Shown: in pieces, positions 9,704 to 17,638 of the stretch
Position numbering within the stretch: the stretch's first letter is position 1
Layout of the letters: the number at the start of each line of letters is the position of its first letter
NCBI RefSeq assembly: GCF_026421305.1
Contig: NZ_JAPJBQ010000005.1
Location: 1-64,000, forward strand
DNA: 64,000 nucleotides
Source of the DNA: Dyella silvae
GTDB taxonomy: Bacteria > Pseudomonadota > Gammaproteobacteria > Xanthomonadales > Rhodanobacteraceae
Reading direction: 5' to 3'
Translations under genes and position numbers: made by a program
Notes under the pieces: generated by a model
Databases searched by the model: none
Seen by the model: only the letters and a program-made list of their open reading frames with translations
What the model was told of the DNA's origin: nothing

Positions 9704-9738
9704 AAAAGGCCGGTGAGCTCGCGCTCGCCGGCCTTTTG
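9704..9738. terminator. Bidirectional terminator between nadE and bamD
   Basis: Stem GGCCGGTGAGC/GCTCGCCGGCC is flanked by an A-run and a T-run. It lies between the converging nadE and bamD genes and can serve both. Confidence 0.9.
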
Positions 9739-9765
9739 TTAACCCAGCAACGCCGGGTTATCCGA

Positions 9766-10605
9766 TCAATGGTGACCCGAGAACGGAATCGCCTTGCGCA
9801 GCAGCGACGGCGAGTGCGGCCACTTTGGATCGTTCAGGTACGGATGATCCGGGTAGTTCAGGGCCAGCACCTGGCGGGTCTGGTCGGCCAGCGCCTTCTG
9901 CTCCATGCCCAGGTAGCTGCGGGAGAGAATGGCCAGTGCATCGCCGGTCTGCGGCGCCTGCTGGTAATGCTCGATCACGTACTGGGCGCGGTTGGCCGAG
10001 GCCACATAGGCCTTGTTGCGCAGGTAGTACTCGGCCACGTTGATTTCGAACTGGGCCAGCAGGTTGCGCAGGTAAATCATGCGCTGGCGGGCGTCGGCGG
10101 TGTACGCGCTGTCCGGGAAGCGGCGCGACAGCTCGGAGAAGTCATCGAACGACTTCAGGTTGAAGCCCTGATCGCGGCGGGTCTGCGGATCGCCGGGCTG
10201 CAGCAAACGCTCCATGGCGCCGCCGGTACGGTCGAAATTGATCAAACCGCGCAGGTAATAGGCATAATCCACATGTTTGTGGGTCGGGTACGTCTTGATG
10301 AAGCGGTTGACGGTGGAATACGCGTCATCCGACTGGTTGTCCTTGTACTGGGAGTAGGCCAGATCAAGCTGGGCCTGCTCGTTGTAGTCACCGGACGGGA
10401 AGCGCGCGATCAGACGCTGGTACGCTTTTGCAGCTGCCGAATAGTCGGCGTGCTCCATCGAGTCGTGTGCCTTGGCGTAAAGCTTGTCTACCGGCAGGGT
10501 GTCGTTGGTGTCCTTCTTGTGGCCAAACATCGAGCAGGCACTCATCGATACGGCGATGGCGAGCACGACAAAAACTTTGAAAGCCGGCAGCTTGGTTACG
10601 CGCAT
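9766..10605 (-). CDS. bamD: Outer membrane assembly lipoprotein BamD
   Basis: This 279-residue periplasmic lipoprotein is an essential part of the BAM complex that inserts beta-barrel proteins. The signal peptide ends in a lipobox-like SMSAC at Cys24. TPR-like repeats follow, starting at YAKAHDSMEHADYSAAAKAYQRL and continuing through NRFIKTYPTHKHVDYAYYLRG and AQYVIEHYQ. Start ATG 10605 (MRVTKLPAFKVFVV) gives a normal lipoprotein signal; the longer frame from 10686 would bury it and overlap rluD. It is divergent from rluD with a 70-bp spacer, the same bamD/rluD/pgeF arrangement as in E. coli. Confidence 0.95.
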   Translation of the reverse strand: MRVTKLPAFKVFVVLAIAVSMSACSMFGHKKDTNDTLPVDKLYAKAHDSMEHADYSAAAKAYQRLIARFPSGDYNEQAQLDLAYSQYKDNQSDDAYSTVNRFIKTYPTHKHVDYAYYLRGLINFDRTGGAMERLLQPGDPQTRRDQGFNLKSFDDFSELSRRFPDSAYTADARQRMIYLRNLLAQFEINVAEYYLRNKAYVASANRAQYVIEHYQQAPQTGDALAILSRSYLGMEQKALADQTRQVLALNYPDHPYLNDPKWPHSPSLLRKAIPFSGHH

Positions 10606-10675
10606 GAGAAAGGGTTCAGATGTTTGAGCGAAAAGGGATGATAGCCGAAACCATCGGTTTGCCGGGCGGCCGGCC

Positions 10676-11653
10676 ATGACGACCATACGTCATGAGGCCA
10701 CAGTGCCCCTGTCTGCCGCGGGTCGGAGGTTCGACCAGGCCTTGGCCGAGATGTTCCCGGACTACTCCCGATCTCGCCTGACAGGCTGGATCAAGGCCGG
10801 CGCCGTGACCCTGAACGGGGTTACGGCGGCACCTCGCCAGCTGTTGCGCGGCGGGGAAAAGGTCCAGCTGGAGGCCGAGCTCGAGACTGAGGTGGAGCTG
10901 GAGCCGGAGGCGATTGCGCTGGATATCGTCTATGAAGACGACCACGTGCTGGTGATGAACAAGCCGGCCGGGCTGGTGGTGCATCCGGGCGCAGGAAATA
11001 GCGCCGGGACTGTGCTGAACGCCTTGCTGCACCACGATCCGGCCCTGGCCCAACTGCCGCGCGGCGGCATCGTGCACCGGCTGGACAAGGAAACCTCGGG
11101 CCTGATGGTGGTGGCCAAGACCCTGCCGGCCCATACCGCGCTGGTCGATATGTTGTCCCGCCACGATGTGGAGCGGCAGTACGAAGCCGTGGTGGTGGGC
11201 ACGCTGGTGGCTGGCGGCACCGTTGACGCGCCGATTGGCCGCCATATGGGCGACCGCCTGCGTCAGGCCGTGCGGGATGAGGAGGACGGCAAGCGTGCTG
11301 TCACCCATTACCGGTTGCGGGAACGCTTCCGCGCCCACAGCCTGATCCAGTGCAGCCTGGAAACCGGCCGCACGCATCAGATTCGCGTGCATCTGGCCCA
11401 TATCAACCATCCTCTGGTGGGCGATCCGCTGTACGGCGGCGGCCTCAAGCTTCCCAAGGGCGCCAGCCCGGAGCTGGTGGCTGCGCTGCGCGGATTCCGC
11501 CGGCAGGCCCTCCATGCCGAGCGGCTGGCCTTCGAGCATCCGGTCACCCACGAGCCGATGTCGTTCAGTGTCGAGCGCCCGGCGGATCAGCAGGCCCTGA
11601 TTGACGCCTTGCGGGCGGATACGGCGCAGGCTGACCCGGCCGACTGGCAGTGA
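10676..11653 (+). CDS. rluD: 23S rRNA pseudouridine synthase RluD
   Basis: This 325-residue enzyme makes pseudouridines 1911, 1915 and 1917 in helix 69 of 23S rRNA (family knowledge). An S4 RNA-binding domain covers about residues 15-75 ([26 protein letters not shown]). The catalytic domain contains the active-site Asp in [20 protein letters not shown]. The C-terminal motifs [21 protein letters not shown] are intact. Its stop overlaps the GTG start of pgeF by four bases, showing translational coupling. Confidence 0.95.
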   Translation: MTTIRHEATVPLSAAGRRFDQALAEMFPDYSRSRLTGWIKAGAVTLNGVTAAPRQLLRGGEKVQLEAELETEVELEPEAIALDIVYEDDHVLVMNKPAGLVVHPGAGNSAGTVLNALLHHDPALAQLPRGGIVHRLDKETSGLMVVAKTLPAHTALVDMLSRHDVERQYEAVVVGTLVAGGTVDAPIGRHMGDRLRQAVRDEEDGKRAVTHYRLRERFRAHSLIQCSLETGRTHQIRVHLAHINHPLVGDPLYGGGLKLPKGASPELVAALRGFRRQALHAERLAFEHPVTHEPMSFSVERPADQQALIDALRADTAQADPADWQ

Positions 11654-12399
11654 CCCCCTCGGCTTGGGTTATCCCCGACTGGCCGGCGCCTTCGCGAGTG
11701 CGCGCAGCGGTGAGCACCCGTCAGGGCCCCGGGGTCTCGGTGGGAGCCTATGGCCAGCTCAATCTGGGCGCACGGTCTGGCGACGCGCCTGAGGCGGTGG
11801 CGGCCAACCGCGCCGCCGCGCAGGCGGTGCTGGGGCTGGACCGGCCGCCACATTGGCTGCAGCAAGTGCATGGCGTTGACGTCGCCGACATCGATCACAG
11901 CGTTCAGGGCGATGAGCCCCGGGCCGATGCGTCGGTGACCCGCCGTGCCGGTGAACCGCTGGCGATTCTCACCGCCGACTGCCTGCCGGTGCTGTTCTGC
12001 ACCACAGACGGTGCGACGGTGGCCGCAGCGCATGCGGGCTGGCGCGGACTCCAGGCTGGCGTGCTGGAGGCGACGCTGGCGTCGCTGTCCTCGTTGCCAT
12101 CCCAGGTATTGGCCTGGCTGGGGCCGTGTATCGGCATGGCGAGTTACGAAGTGGGCGAGGAAGTGCATGAGGCTTTTCTTGCCAGCGACCCCGGTGCTGG
12201 CGCGTGTTTTCAGGCCACCCGTCCGGGCCATTGGCTGTGCGATCTGGCTGGGCTTGCGCGTCGGCGCCTGCAGGCGGCCGGTGTGGCGGGCGTGTATGGC
12301 GGTGGATTTGATACGCGCACCGATGGGAGGTTTTATTCCTATCGGAGGGATGGGGCGCAGAGTGGGCGGTTTGCCAGTTTGATTTGGTTGGAAGGGTAG
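11650..12399 (+). CDS. pgeF: Purine nucleoside phosphorylase / peptidoglycan editing factor PgeF (YfiH)
   Basis: This 249-residue protein is of the YfiH/LACC1 family. Members phosphorylyse purine nucleosides, and the E. coli enzyme removes wrongly incorporated L-Ser from peptidoglycan precursors. The metal-binding Cys/His set lies in [18 protein letters not shown] and [13 protein letters not shown]. The GTG start at 11650 shares the four bases GTGA with the rluD stop. In E. coli the next gene is clpB; here the trehalose block intervenes. Confidence 0.93.
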   Translation: MTPSAWVIPDWPAPSRVRAAVSTRQGPGVSVGAYGQLNLGARSGDAPEAVAANRAAAQAVLGLDRPPHWLQQVHGVDVADIDHSVQGDEPRADASVTRRAGEPLAILTADCLPVLFCTTDGATVAAAHAGWRGLQAGVLEATLASLSSLPSQVLAWLGPCIGMASYEVGEEVHEAFLASDPGAGACFQATRPGHWLCDLAGLARRRLQAAGVAGVYGGGFDTRTDGRFYSYRRDGAQSGRFASLIWLEG

Positions 12400-12471
12400 G
12401 GCGTTCTCGCTGTTGCTCCAGCGGATGCTGGACGTGTGGATACCGGTTCGCAACGGCGTGCAAGCTTTTAA

Positions 12472-12840
12472 CTCCCTCTCCCCTCCGGGGAGAGGGTTGG
12501 GGTGAGGGGCGGGTGCTCGCGATGACGTTTCTATCCCTCACCTTTGTTCTTTGGCTCTTATTGACGTTCCCGCGACCTGGCTCGCCTGCGGCGGGCTTCC
12601 GCTGTCCTGCCGGACAGCGGGTCACTTCTCTTTGCGTGGCCAAAGAGAAGTAACCAAGAGAAAGGCCACCCCGATGGCGCGCCTTCCGGGCTTGCAGCCC
12701 GGAAGGTACGCGGGCGGGTTGCGGGGTTTTTCGACAGGGCATCCTGCCCTGACGAAAAACTGGCCGGCATCCATGCCGGCCACCCTGCGGGCTATTCCTC
12801 CACCCGCCCGCCGCGTCATAGGGGCCCGGAGGTCAAGAGC
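12472..12840. repeat. Dispersed multi-hairpin repeat, copy B forward half
   Basis: This block begins with the GC-rich hairpin CTCCCCTCCGGGGAG (about 12475-12495). It then carries hairpins with arms CTGTCC/GGACAG near 12602-12617, ACTTCTCTTT/AAAGAGAAGT (12624-12633/12642-12651), CTTCCGGGCT/AGCCCGGAAG near 12682-12705, a stem around CAGGGC/GCCCTG near 12735-12750, and TGGCCGGCAT/ATGCCGGCCA (12761-12782). It is nearly identical to 59840-60210. The reverse-complement version of the same unit follows at 13022-13430. Confidence 0.88.
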
Positions 12841-12913
12841 GAGAGCCAGAGCCAGAGCGGCGCGCGACGCGCGCCAGAAGCAGCGCCCGTGGTTTCTCCG
12901 TGCCCATGGTTTC

Positions 12914-12996
12914 CCTGTAGGAGCGCACATGTGCGCGACCGCCGCGTCCCGTCGTTGCCGCTCCGTCGCTGGTCGCGCACAAGTGCGCTCCTACAA
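12914..12996. repeat. REP-like inverted pair
   Basis: TGTAGGAGCGCACATGTGCG at about 12916 and its near reverse complement ending GTGCGCTCCTACA at about 12995 face each other across roughly 30 bases. Each unit also contains its own small dyad (GCGCAC/GTGCGC). This is the usual paired REP arrangement. It sits between the two halves of repeat copy B. Confidence 0.75.
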
Positions 12997-13021
12997 AAAA
13001 TCCGCCAGACGAACTGCAATG

Positions 13022-13430
13022 CGATGTGCCGCGACAGCGGCACGAGCCGTGTGCTTTTGATCTGAGGGGCCCCTGTGCGGCGGTGAGGGTTGGACGATCA
13101 GGCCCCGTAGGGGTGCCTGGCATGGATGCCAGGCACTTTTCGTCAGGGCAGGAAGCCCTGTCGAAAAGCCCGGCCGACCCTCACGGACTTGCCGGGCTTC
13201 CAGCCCGGCAAGCGCCAAGCGGGGTGCCTTTTCTCTTGGTTACTTCTCTTTGGGCAAGCAAAGAGAAGTGACCCGGCCTCCGGCAGGAGGTCGGAAGCCC
13301 GCCGCAGGCGAGCCCGATCGCGGAGAAGTCACAAAAGAGCAAAAACGCGGAGCCGAAACAAAGAAACGTTACCGCGAGCACCCACCCCTCACCCCAACCC
13401 TCTCCCCGGAGGGGAGAGGGAGTTAAGAGC
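13022..13430. repeat. Dispersed multi-hairpin repeat, copy B reverse half
   Basis: This is the reverse-orientation unit. Its hairpins are GTGCCGC/GCGGCAC (13026-13032/13037-13043), TGCCTGGCAT/ATGCCAGGCA (13114-13123/13126-13135), a stem around CAGGGC/GCCCTG near 13144-13161, GCCGGGCT/AGCCCGGC near 13191-13209, ACTTCTCTTT/AAAGAGAAGT (13242-13251/13260-13269), CCTCC/GGAGG (13277-13281/13286-13290), and the closing GC-rich hairpin near 13400-13424. Bases 13059-13180 match 1-122 of the window almost exactly. Confidence 0.9.
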
Positions 13431-13448
13431 GTAAGCGCCGCGATAACC

Positions 13449-14831
13449 TCACTCCACCAACCGCCTGAAAAACGCATTCCGCCACGCCGTCACATCCTGC
13501 CTCTCCAACACATCCATCATCCGCCGCCAACGCACCAACCGCTCCTCCAGCGGCATGGCCAGCGCACGCTCGAGCGCCTCCGCCACCTCTTCGGTATCGG
13601 CTGGATTCACCAACAGCGCATCGCCCAGCTCCTGCGCAGCGCCAGCGAATCGCGACAGCACCAGTACGCCTGGGTCCTCTGGGTTCTGGCTCGCCACATA
13701 CTCCTTCGCAACAAGATTCATGCCGTCGCGCAACGGCGTCACCAGTCCTACGCGAGCCGCACGGTAGTAGCCGCTGAGTACGCTGTGCGGAAACGAGCTG
13801 TTGACGTAGCGAATGGGCACCCAGTCCGGCGCTGCATACATGCCGTTGATGTGACCGGCACTGCGTTCCAGCTCGCGCCGTATCTGGCGGTACTCCGGAA
13901 CGCCACCGCGTGACGGCGGTGCAATCTGCAGGAAACTCACCATGCGGTGCAGCTGCGGCGAGCGTTCGAGCAGGCGTGCGTAGGCAAGGAAGCGCTCGGG
14001 CAGCCCTTTGGAATAGTCCAGGCGGTCGACGCCGATGATGAGCGCCCGGCCTTCCAGACTCTGCTTGAGATCGTGGATTTCTTCATGCTCATCCGCATGG
14101 CTGGCCGATTGCGCAACCTCGGCCGTGTCAATGCCGATGGGAAACACTTCAGCGCGGAAACTGTGTCCATCAGGCGTGCGGATGTGACCGTCGCGACGCA
14201 TCGTGGCGCCGAGTTCGTGCAGAAAGTATTCCTCCAGCGCACGGCGGTCGCGTGGCGTGTGCAGGCCGACCAGGTCATAACGTGCCAGTGTTTCCAGCAG
14301 TTCGTTGTGAAGAGGCAGTGCGATCAGCAGTCCGGCAGCGGGCAAGGGCGTGTGAAGGAAGAAGCCGATGCGGTTGCGTACACCACGCTCCCTCAACATC
14401 GCAGCCAGCGGGATGAGGTGGTAATCGTTGATCCAGATAATGTCGCCCGATGAGATCAGCGACATCAGGTGGTCGGCAAACAATTGGTTGACGCGCAGGT
14501 AGCCGGCCAGGTGCTTGCGGTTGTAATCCACCAGGTCGGGGCGGTAGTGCAGCAACGGCCACAGGGTGCGATTGGCAAAGCCGTCGTAAAATTCGTCGTG
14601 ATCGCTGCGTGAGAGATCCATGGTGGCGTACTCGACCATCCCGTCCCTGAGGCGATGCACCTCGCCGCTGAGTCGCGCCACCTTGCCGCTCCAGCCGAAC
14701 CACAATCCACCGCGTTCCTGCAGTGCGGCGCGCATGGCCGAAGCCAATCCGCCCGTGGCGGTCTGGTCTGGCAATGCCACCCGGTTGGAAACCACCACCA
14801 GCCGCCCCCCCATGTCGGGGCGTCCAGGCAT
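13449..14831 (-). CDS. otsA: Trehalose-6-phosphate synthase
   Basis: This 460-residue GT20 glycosyltransferase makes trehalose-6-phosphate from UDP-glucose (or another NDP-glucose) and glucose-6-phosphate. Visible motifs are [14 protein letters not shown] at the N-terminus, GLWFGWSGK, the acceptor region [46 protein letters not shown], and the C-terminal nucleotide-sugar region [21 protein letters not shown] 14831 lies just past the GH15 stop. It is the last gene of the otsB-GH15-otsA operon. Trehalose is typically an osmotic and desiccation protectant in this group. Confidence 0.94.
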   Translation of the reverse strand: MPGRPDMGGRLVVVSNRVALPDQTATGGLASAMRAALQERGGLWFGWSGKVARLSGEVHRLRDGMVEYATMDLSRSDHDEFYDGFANRTLWPLLHYRPDLVDYNRKHLAGYLRVNQLFADHLMSLISSGDIIWINDYHLIPLAAMLRERGVRNRIGFFLHTPLPAAGLLIALPLHNELLETLARYDLVGLHTPRDRRALEEYFLHELGATMRRDGHIRTPDGHSFRAEVFPIGIDTAEVAQSASHADEHEEIHDLKQSLEGRALIIGVDRLDYSKGLPERFLAYARLLERSPQLHRMVSFLQIAPPSRGGVPEYRQIRRELERSAGHINGMYAAPDWVPIRYVNSSFPHSVLSGYYRAARVGLVTPLRDGMNLVAKEYVASQNPEDPGVLVLSRFAGAAQELGDALLVNPADTEEVAEALERALAMPLEERLVRWRRMMDVLERQDVTAWRNAFFRRLVE

Positions 14832-14833
14832 GG

Positions 14834-16663
14834 TCACAGTGCGTCCTCCCAACGCCGCGACAGGCGCATCGCGGCCTGGATCAGGCCCACCATCGAATAG
14901 GTCTGCGGGAAATTGCCCCAATGCTCGCCGGTGGCCGGCGCGATGTCCTCGGAGAGCAGGCCGAGCGGGTTACGTTGGGCCAGCATGTGCTCGAACATTG
15001 TGCGCGCTTCTTCCTTGCGCCCGGTGGCGGCCAGCGCTTCGATGTACCAGAACGTGCAGATGTTGAAGCTGGTCTCTGGCGCACCGAAATCATCCGGCGC
15101 GGCATAGCGGAACAAGTAATCGCCACGACGCAGCATGGCACCGATGGCGTCCACGGTAGCGATGAAGCGCGGATCGGACGCAGCAACGAAACCAACGTCG
15201 GCGAGCAGCAGCAGGCTGGCATCCAGATGCTCGCCATCGTAGGCGTCGACGAAGGTACCGAGTTTCTCGTTCCATGCACGCGCCTCGATGCGCGCATGCA
15301 AGGCGGTGGCCTCGTCGTGCCAATGGCGCGCCCGCTCATCCAGACCAAGCTCCGTGGCGATATGGGCGAGGCGGTTGCAGGCGGCCCAGCACATGGCGGC
15401 AGAGTAGGTGTGCACGGAGGCGCGCCCGCGAAATTCCCAGAGGCCTGCGTCGGGTTGCTCGGCCATCCGCAGGGCCATCTCGCCCATGCGTTCCAGCCGG
15501 CGGAAGGTGAGGTCGTCACCGGGGTGTTCCAGGCGACGATCGAAGAACAGCTGCGCCGAGGCAAGCACCACCGAGCCATAGACATCGTTCTGCCGCTGGC
15601 GCCATGCGTCGTTGCCCACTCGCACTGGCCCCATGCCGCGATAGCCGGTGAGGCTTTCCACTTGCGTCTCAGTGAGCTCGTGCTCGAAGGTGATGCCGAA
15701 TACCGGACCGATCTCGTGTTCACCGTCCGCCGCCACCAGGTTGAACACGTAGCGGATGTATTCCTCCATGCTGCGCGTGGCACCGAGGCGATTGAGTGCC
15801 CGCACGGTGAATGCGGCGTCACGAAGCCAGCAGTAGCGGTAGTCCCAGTTGCGTGTGCTGCCTGGTGCTTCGGGGATGGAGGTGGTCAGCGCCGCCACGA
15901 TGGCCCCGGTTGATTCGTACTGGCATAGCTTGAGCGTGATCGCGGCGCGGATGACGGCGTCCTGCCATTCGTAGGGCACTGACAGATTACGCACCCACGC
16001 GCGCCAGTACTCCAGCGTGCGTTCCAACGTGTGGTGGATAAAGTCGGCCGGGCTTTGCGAGAGTGTTTCATCAGGGCCAAACACGAAATGTGCCGGCCGC
16101 TCCAGGATAAATGGCAAGCCACGTTCAATCATCGGCAGGGCGACATCGCTGGTCAGTCGTTGCACCAGACCATCCAGCAGAAAGCGAATGTGGTTGCTGC
16201 CCGAGGTCGTCTGCGGCTTCTCATGGCCGTAGTTGCACAGTGGCCTCAGCAACACGCGAATGCGTGGAGATCCGCCAAGCGGGCGCACGCGGCGGGCGAT
16301 CAACACGGGGTGGTAGAAGCGCCCATTGGCCTGGAAGCGGGGTATGTAGTCCACCAGCTCAACGCCGCCGCCATGCACATCGTAAAGGCGGGTGACCAGT
16401 ACGGCCGTGTTGGGCAGGTAATGCTGTTCGGCGCGCTCGAAATCTTCGAGGTGAATGGCCCAGTCGCCACCCTCTCGCCGCGGCGACAGCAGCGTGCAAA
16501 AGGTCGCGTCGCCATCAAAGCGTGGCAGGCAGCACCACACGATGCGGCCGCGTTCGTCGATCAGTGCGGCAATGCTGCCATTGCCGATAACACCCAGCGC
16601 AAGGTTGCAAGGAGGGGAAGGGACTACAGCATCCCTAAGCGTTTCCTCCGGAGGAGTGGGCAT
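14834..16663 (-). CDS. Glycoside hydrolase family 15 protein (glucoamylase/trehalase-like)
   Basis: This protein of about 609 residues has a GH15 layout. The N-terminal beta-rich domain starts NLALGVIGNGSIAALIDERG. The (alpha/alpha)6 catalytic domain contains RNWDYRYCWLRDAAFTVRAL, a likely acid Glu in GLWEFRGRASVHTYSAAMCW, and a C-terminal GNFPQTYS motif. GH15 genes are often placed between otsB and otsA in Xanthomonadales. Some bacterial members hydrolyse trehalose, others maltose or starch; sequence alone does not settle which. ATG 16663 has GGAG about ten bases upstream and overlaps the otsB 3' end by 29 bases; ATG 16678 is an alternative. Confidence 0.85.
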   Translation of the reverse strand: MPTPPEETLRDAVVPSPPCNLALGVIGNGSIAALIDERGRIVWCCLPRFDGDATFCTLLSPRREGGDWAIHLEDFERAEQHYLPNTAVLVTRLYDVHGGGVELVDYIPRFQANGRFYHPVLIARRVRPLGGSPRIRVLLRPLCNYGHEKPQTTSGSNHIRFLLDGLVQRLTSDVALPMIERGLPFILERPAHFVFGPDETLSQSPADFIHHTLERTLEYWRAWVRNLSVPYEWQDAVIRAAITLKLCQYESTGAIVAALTTSIPEAPGSTRNWDYRYCWLRDAAFTVRALNRLGATRSMEEYIRYVFNLVAADGEHEIGPVFGITFEHELTETQVESLTGYRGMGPVRVGNDAWRQRQNDVYGSVVLASAQLFFDRRLEHPGDDLTFRRLERMGEMALRMAEQPDAGLWEFRGRASVHTYSAAMCWAACNRLAHIATELGLDERARHWHDEATALHARIEARAWNEKLGTFVDAYDGEHLDASLLLLADVGFVAASDPRFIATVDAIGAMLRRGDYLFRYAAPDDFGAPETSFNICTFWYIEALAATGRKEEARTMFEHMLAQRNPLGLLSEDIAPATGEHWGNFPQTYSMVGLIQAAMRLSRRWEDAL

Positions 16664-17438
16664 GAGAGAGGGCTCCATGCTTGAGCGCGTGCAGTACGCG
16701 GTATAGCCAGGCGCGCGCGGCAGCGGGCTCCGGCAGCGAATAGTGGGCGAGGCTGGGCTCGCGGTTACCGACACGCACGCTCAATCCGCATTCCAGATTC
16801 ACTGTGGCGAAACCGTGCTCGTCGGTGAGATCGTCACCGACATAAACAGGCAGGCGTCCATGAAACGGAAAGCGCTCGAGCAGGCTTGCTACCGCTCGGC
16901 CTTTGTCCATGCCCTCCGGCTTCAGCTCAACCACCATGTTGCCGGCCTGCATCTCGTAACCGGCCAGCGATGGCAGCACAGCCTCGACGCGCTTGCGCAA
17001 CATTTCACATTGCTGCGGCGAGGTGCGGCAGTGCAGGGCCACCGCCATGCCCTTATCTTCCACCAGCACGCCGGGCAAGCTGGCAGCGATATTGCTGGCG
17101 ATGTCGCGAACCAGTGAGCGGCGTGCCGTACCAATATGCACGCCGCGATAACGGCCATCCGCATCCCGCACTTCCAGTCCGTGCAGGCCGGCCATCGCCC
17201 AGGGCGGATGGCCAAACAGGTCGTCGAGGTCATCCAGGCTGCGCCCGCTCACCAGGGCGAGCGCGCCGTCGAGCGTGCCATAGAGGTCTTCGATCAACTC
17301 GCGCAGGCGCGACTCCACGCAGACTTCGTCAGGGCGATTGGCGAAATCCAGCAGCGTGCCGTCCACGTCGAGAAACATGGCCCAATGGTCATCCACGCCC
17401 GGCAGGGGCGGAGCCGGAAGGGACAATGGCGCAGACAT
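16635..17438 (-). CDS. otsB: Trehalose-6-phosphate phosphatase
   Basis: This HAD-superfamily phosphatase of about 267 residues converts trehalose-6-phosphate to trehalose. It has the nucleophile motif FLDVDGTLLDF, motif II LVSGRSLDDLDDLF, the cap region typical of OtsB (GLHGLEVRDADGRYRG), the conserved Lys in ELKPEGMDKGRAVA, and the acidic motif VYVGDDLTDEHGF. It is the first gene of the operon. The start is uncertain: ATG 17438 lacks a clear ribosome-binding site, and GTG 17465 in the same frame is possible. Confidence 0.92.
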   Translation of the reverse strand: MSAPLSLPAPPLPGVDDHWAMFLDVDGTLLDFANRPDEVCVESRLRELIEDLYGTLDGALALVSGRSLDDLDDLFGHPPWAMAGLHGLEVRDADGRYRGVHIGTARRSLVRDIASNIAASLPGVLVEDKGMAVALHCRTSPQQCEMLRKRVEAVLPSLAGYEMQAGNMVVELKPEGMDKGRAVASLLERFPFHGRLPVYVGDDLTDEHGFATVNLECGLSVRVGNREPSLAHYSLPEPAAARAWLYRVLHALKHGALSHAHSSGGNA

Positions 17439-17555
17439 GGCGGCGGGGGCGGACGGGGCAGTCACGACACCGAGCCTAGCAAGTCGAATGTGAAGACAAG
17501 CTATGGACGACATCGCTATGGCTGAAGGTCAGATATACACCTCGCGTTGACGGCG

Positions 17556-17584
17556 CTTGAATCATCCGGGGGTGAGCCGCATCT
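17556..17584 (+). promoter_or_regulatory. Sigma-32 (RpoH) heat-shock promoter of clpB
   Basis: CTTGAA (17556-17561), 15 bases, then CCGCATCT (17577-17584) fits the RpoH consensus CTTGAA-N13-17-CCCCATnT with one mismatch. It ends 55 bases before the clpB start. E. coli clpB is also RpoH-driven. Confidence 0.8.
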
Positions 17585-17638
17585 CCGTGCACAGTGGCGG
17601 CGCGGCCGCCAAATCCTATTGATTGAGGGGACATGCCC

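Noticed and set aside
12551-13271. Several 70-170-residue frames in repeat copy B
   Set aside because: Their products come from the hairpin repeats, change frame between copies and lack ribosome-binding sites. Peptides such as LAPSPLRGEGWGEG are translations of the GC-rich hairpin.
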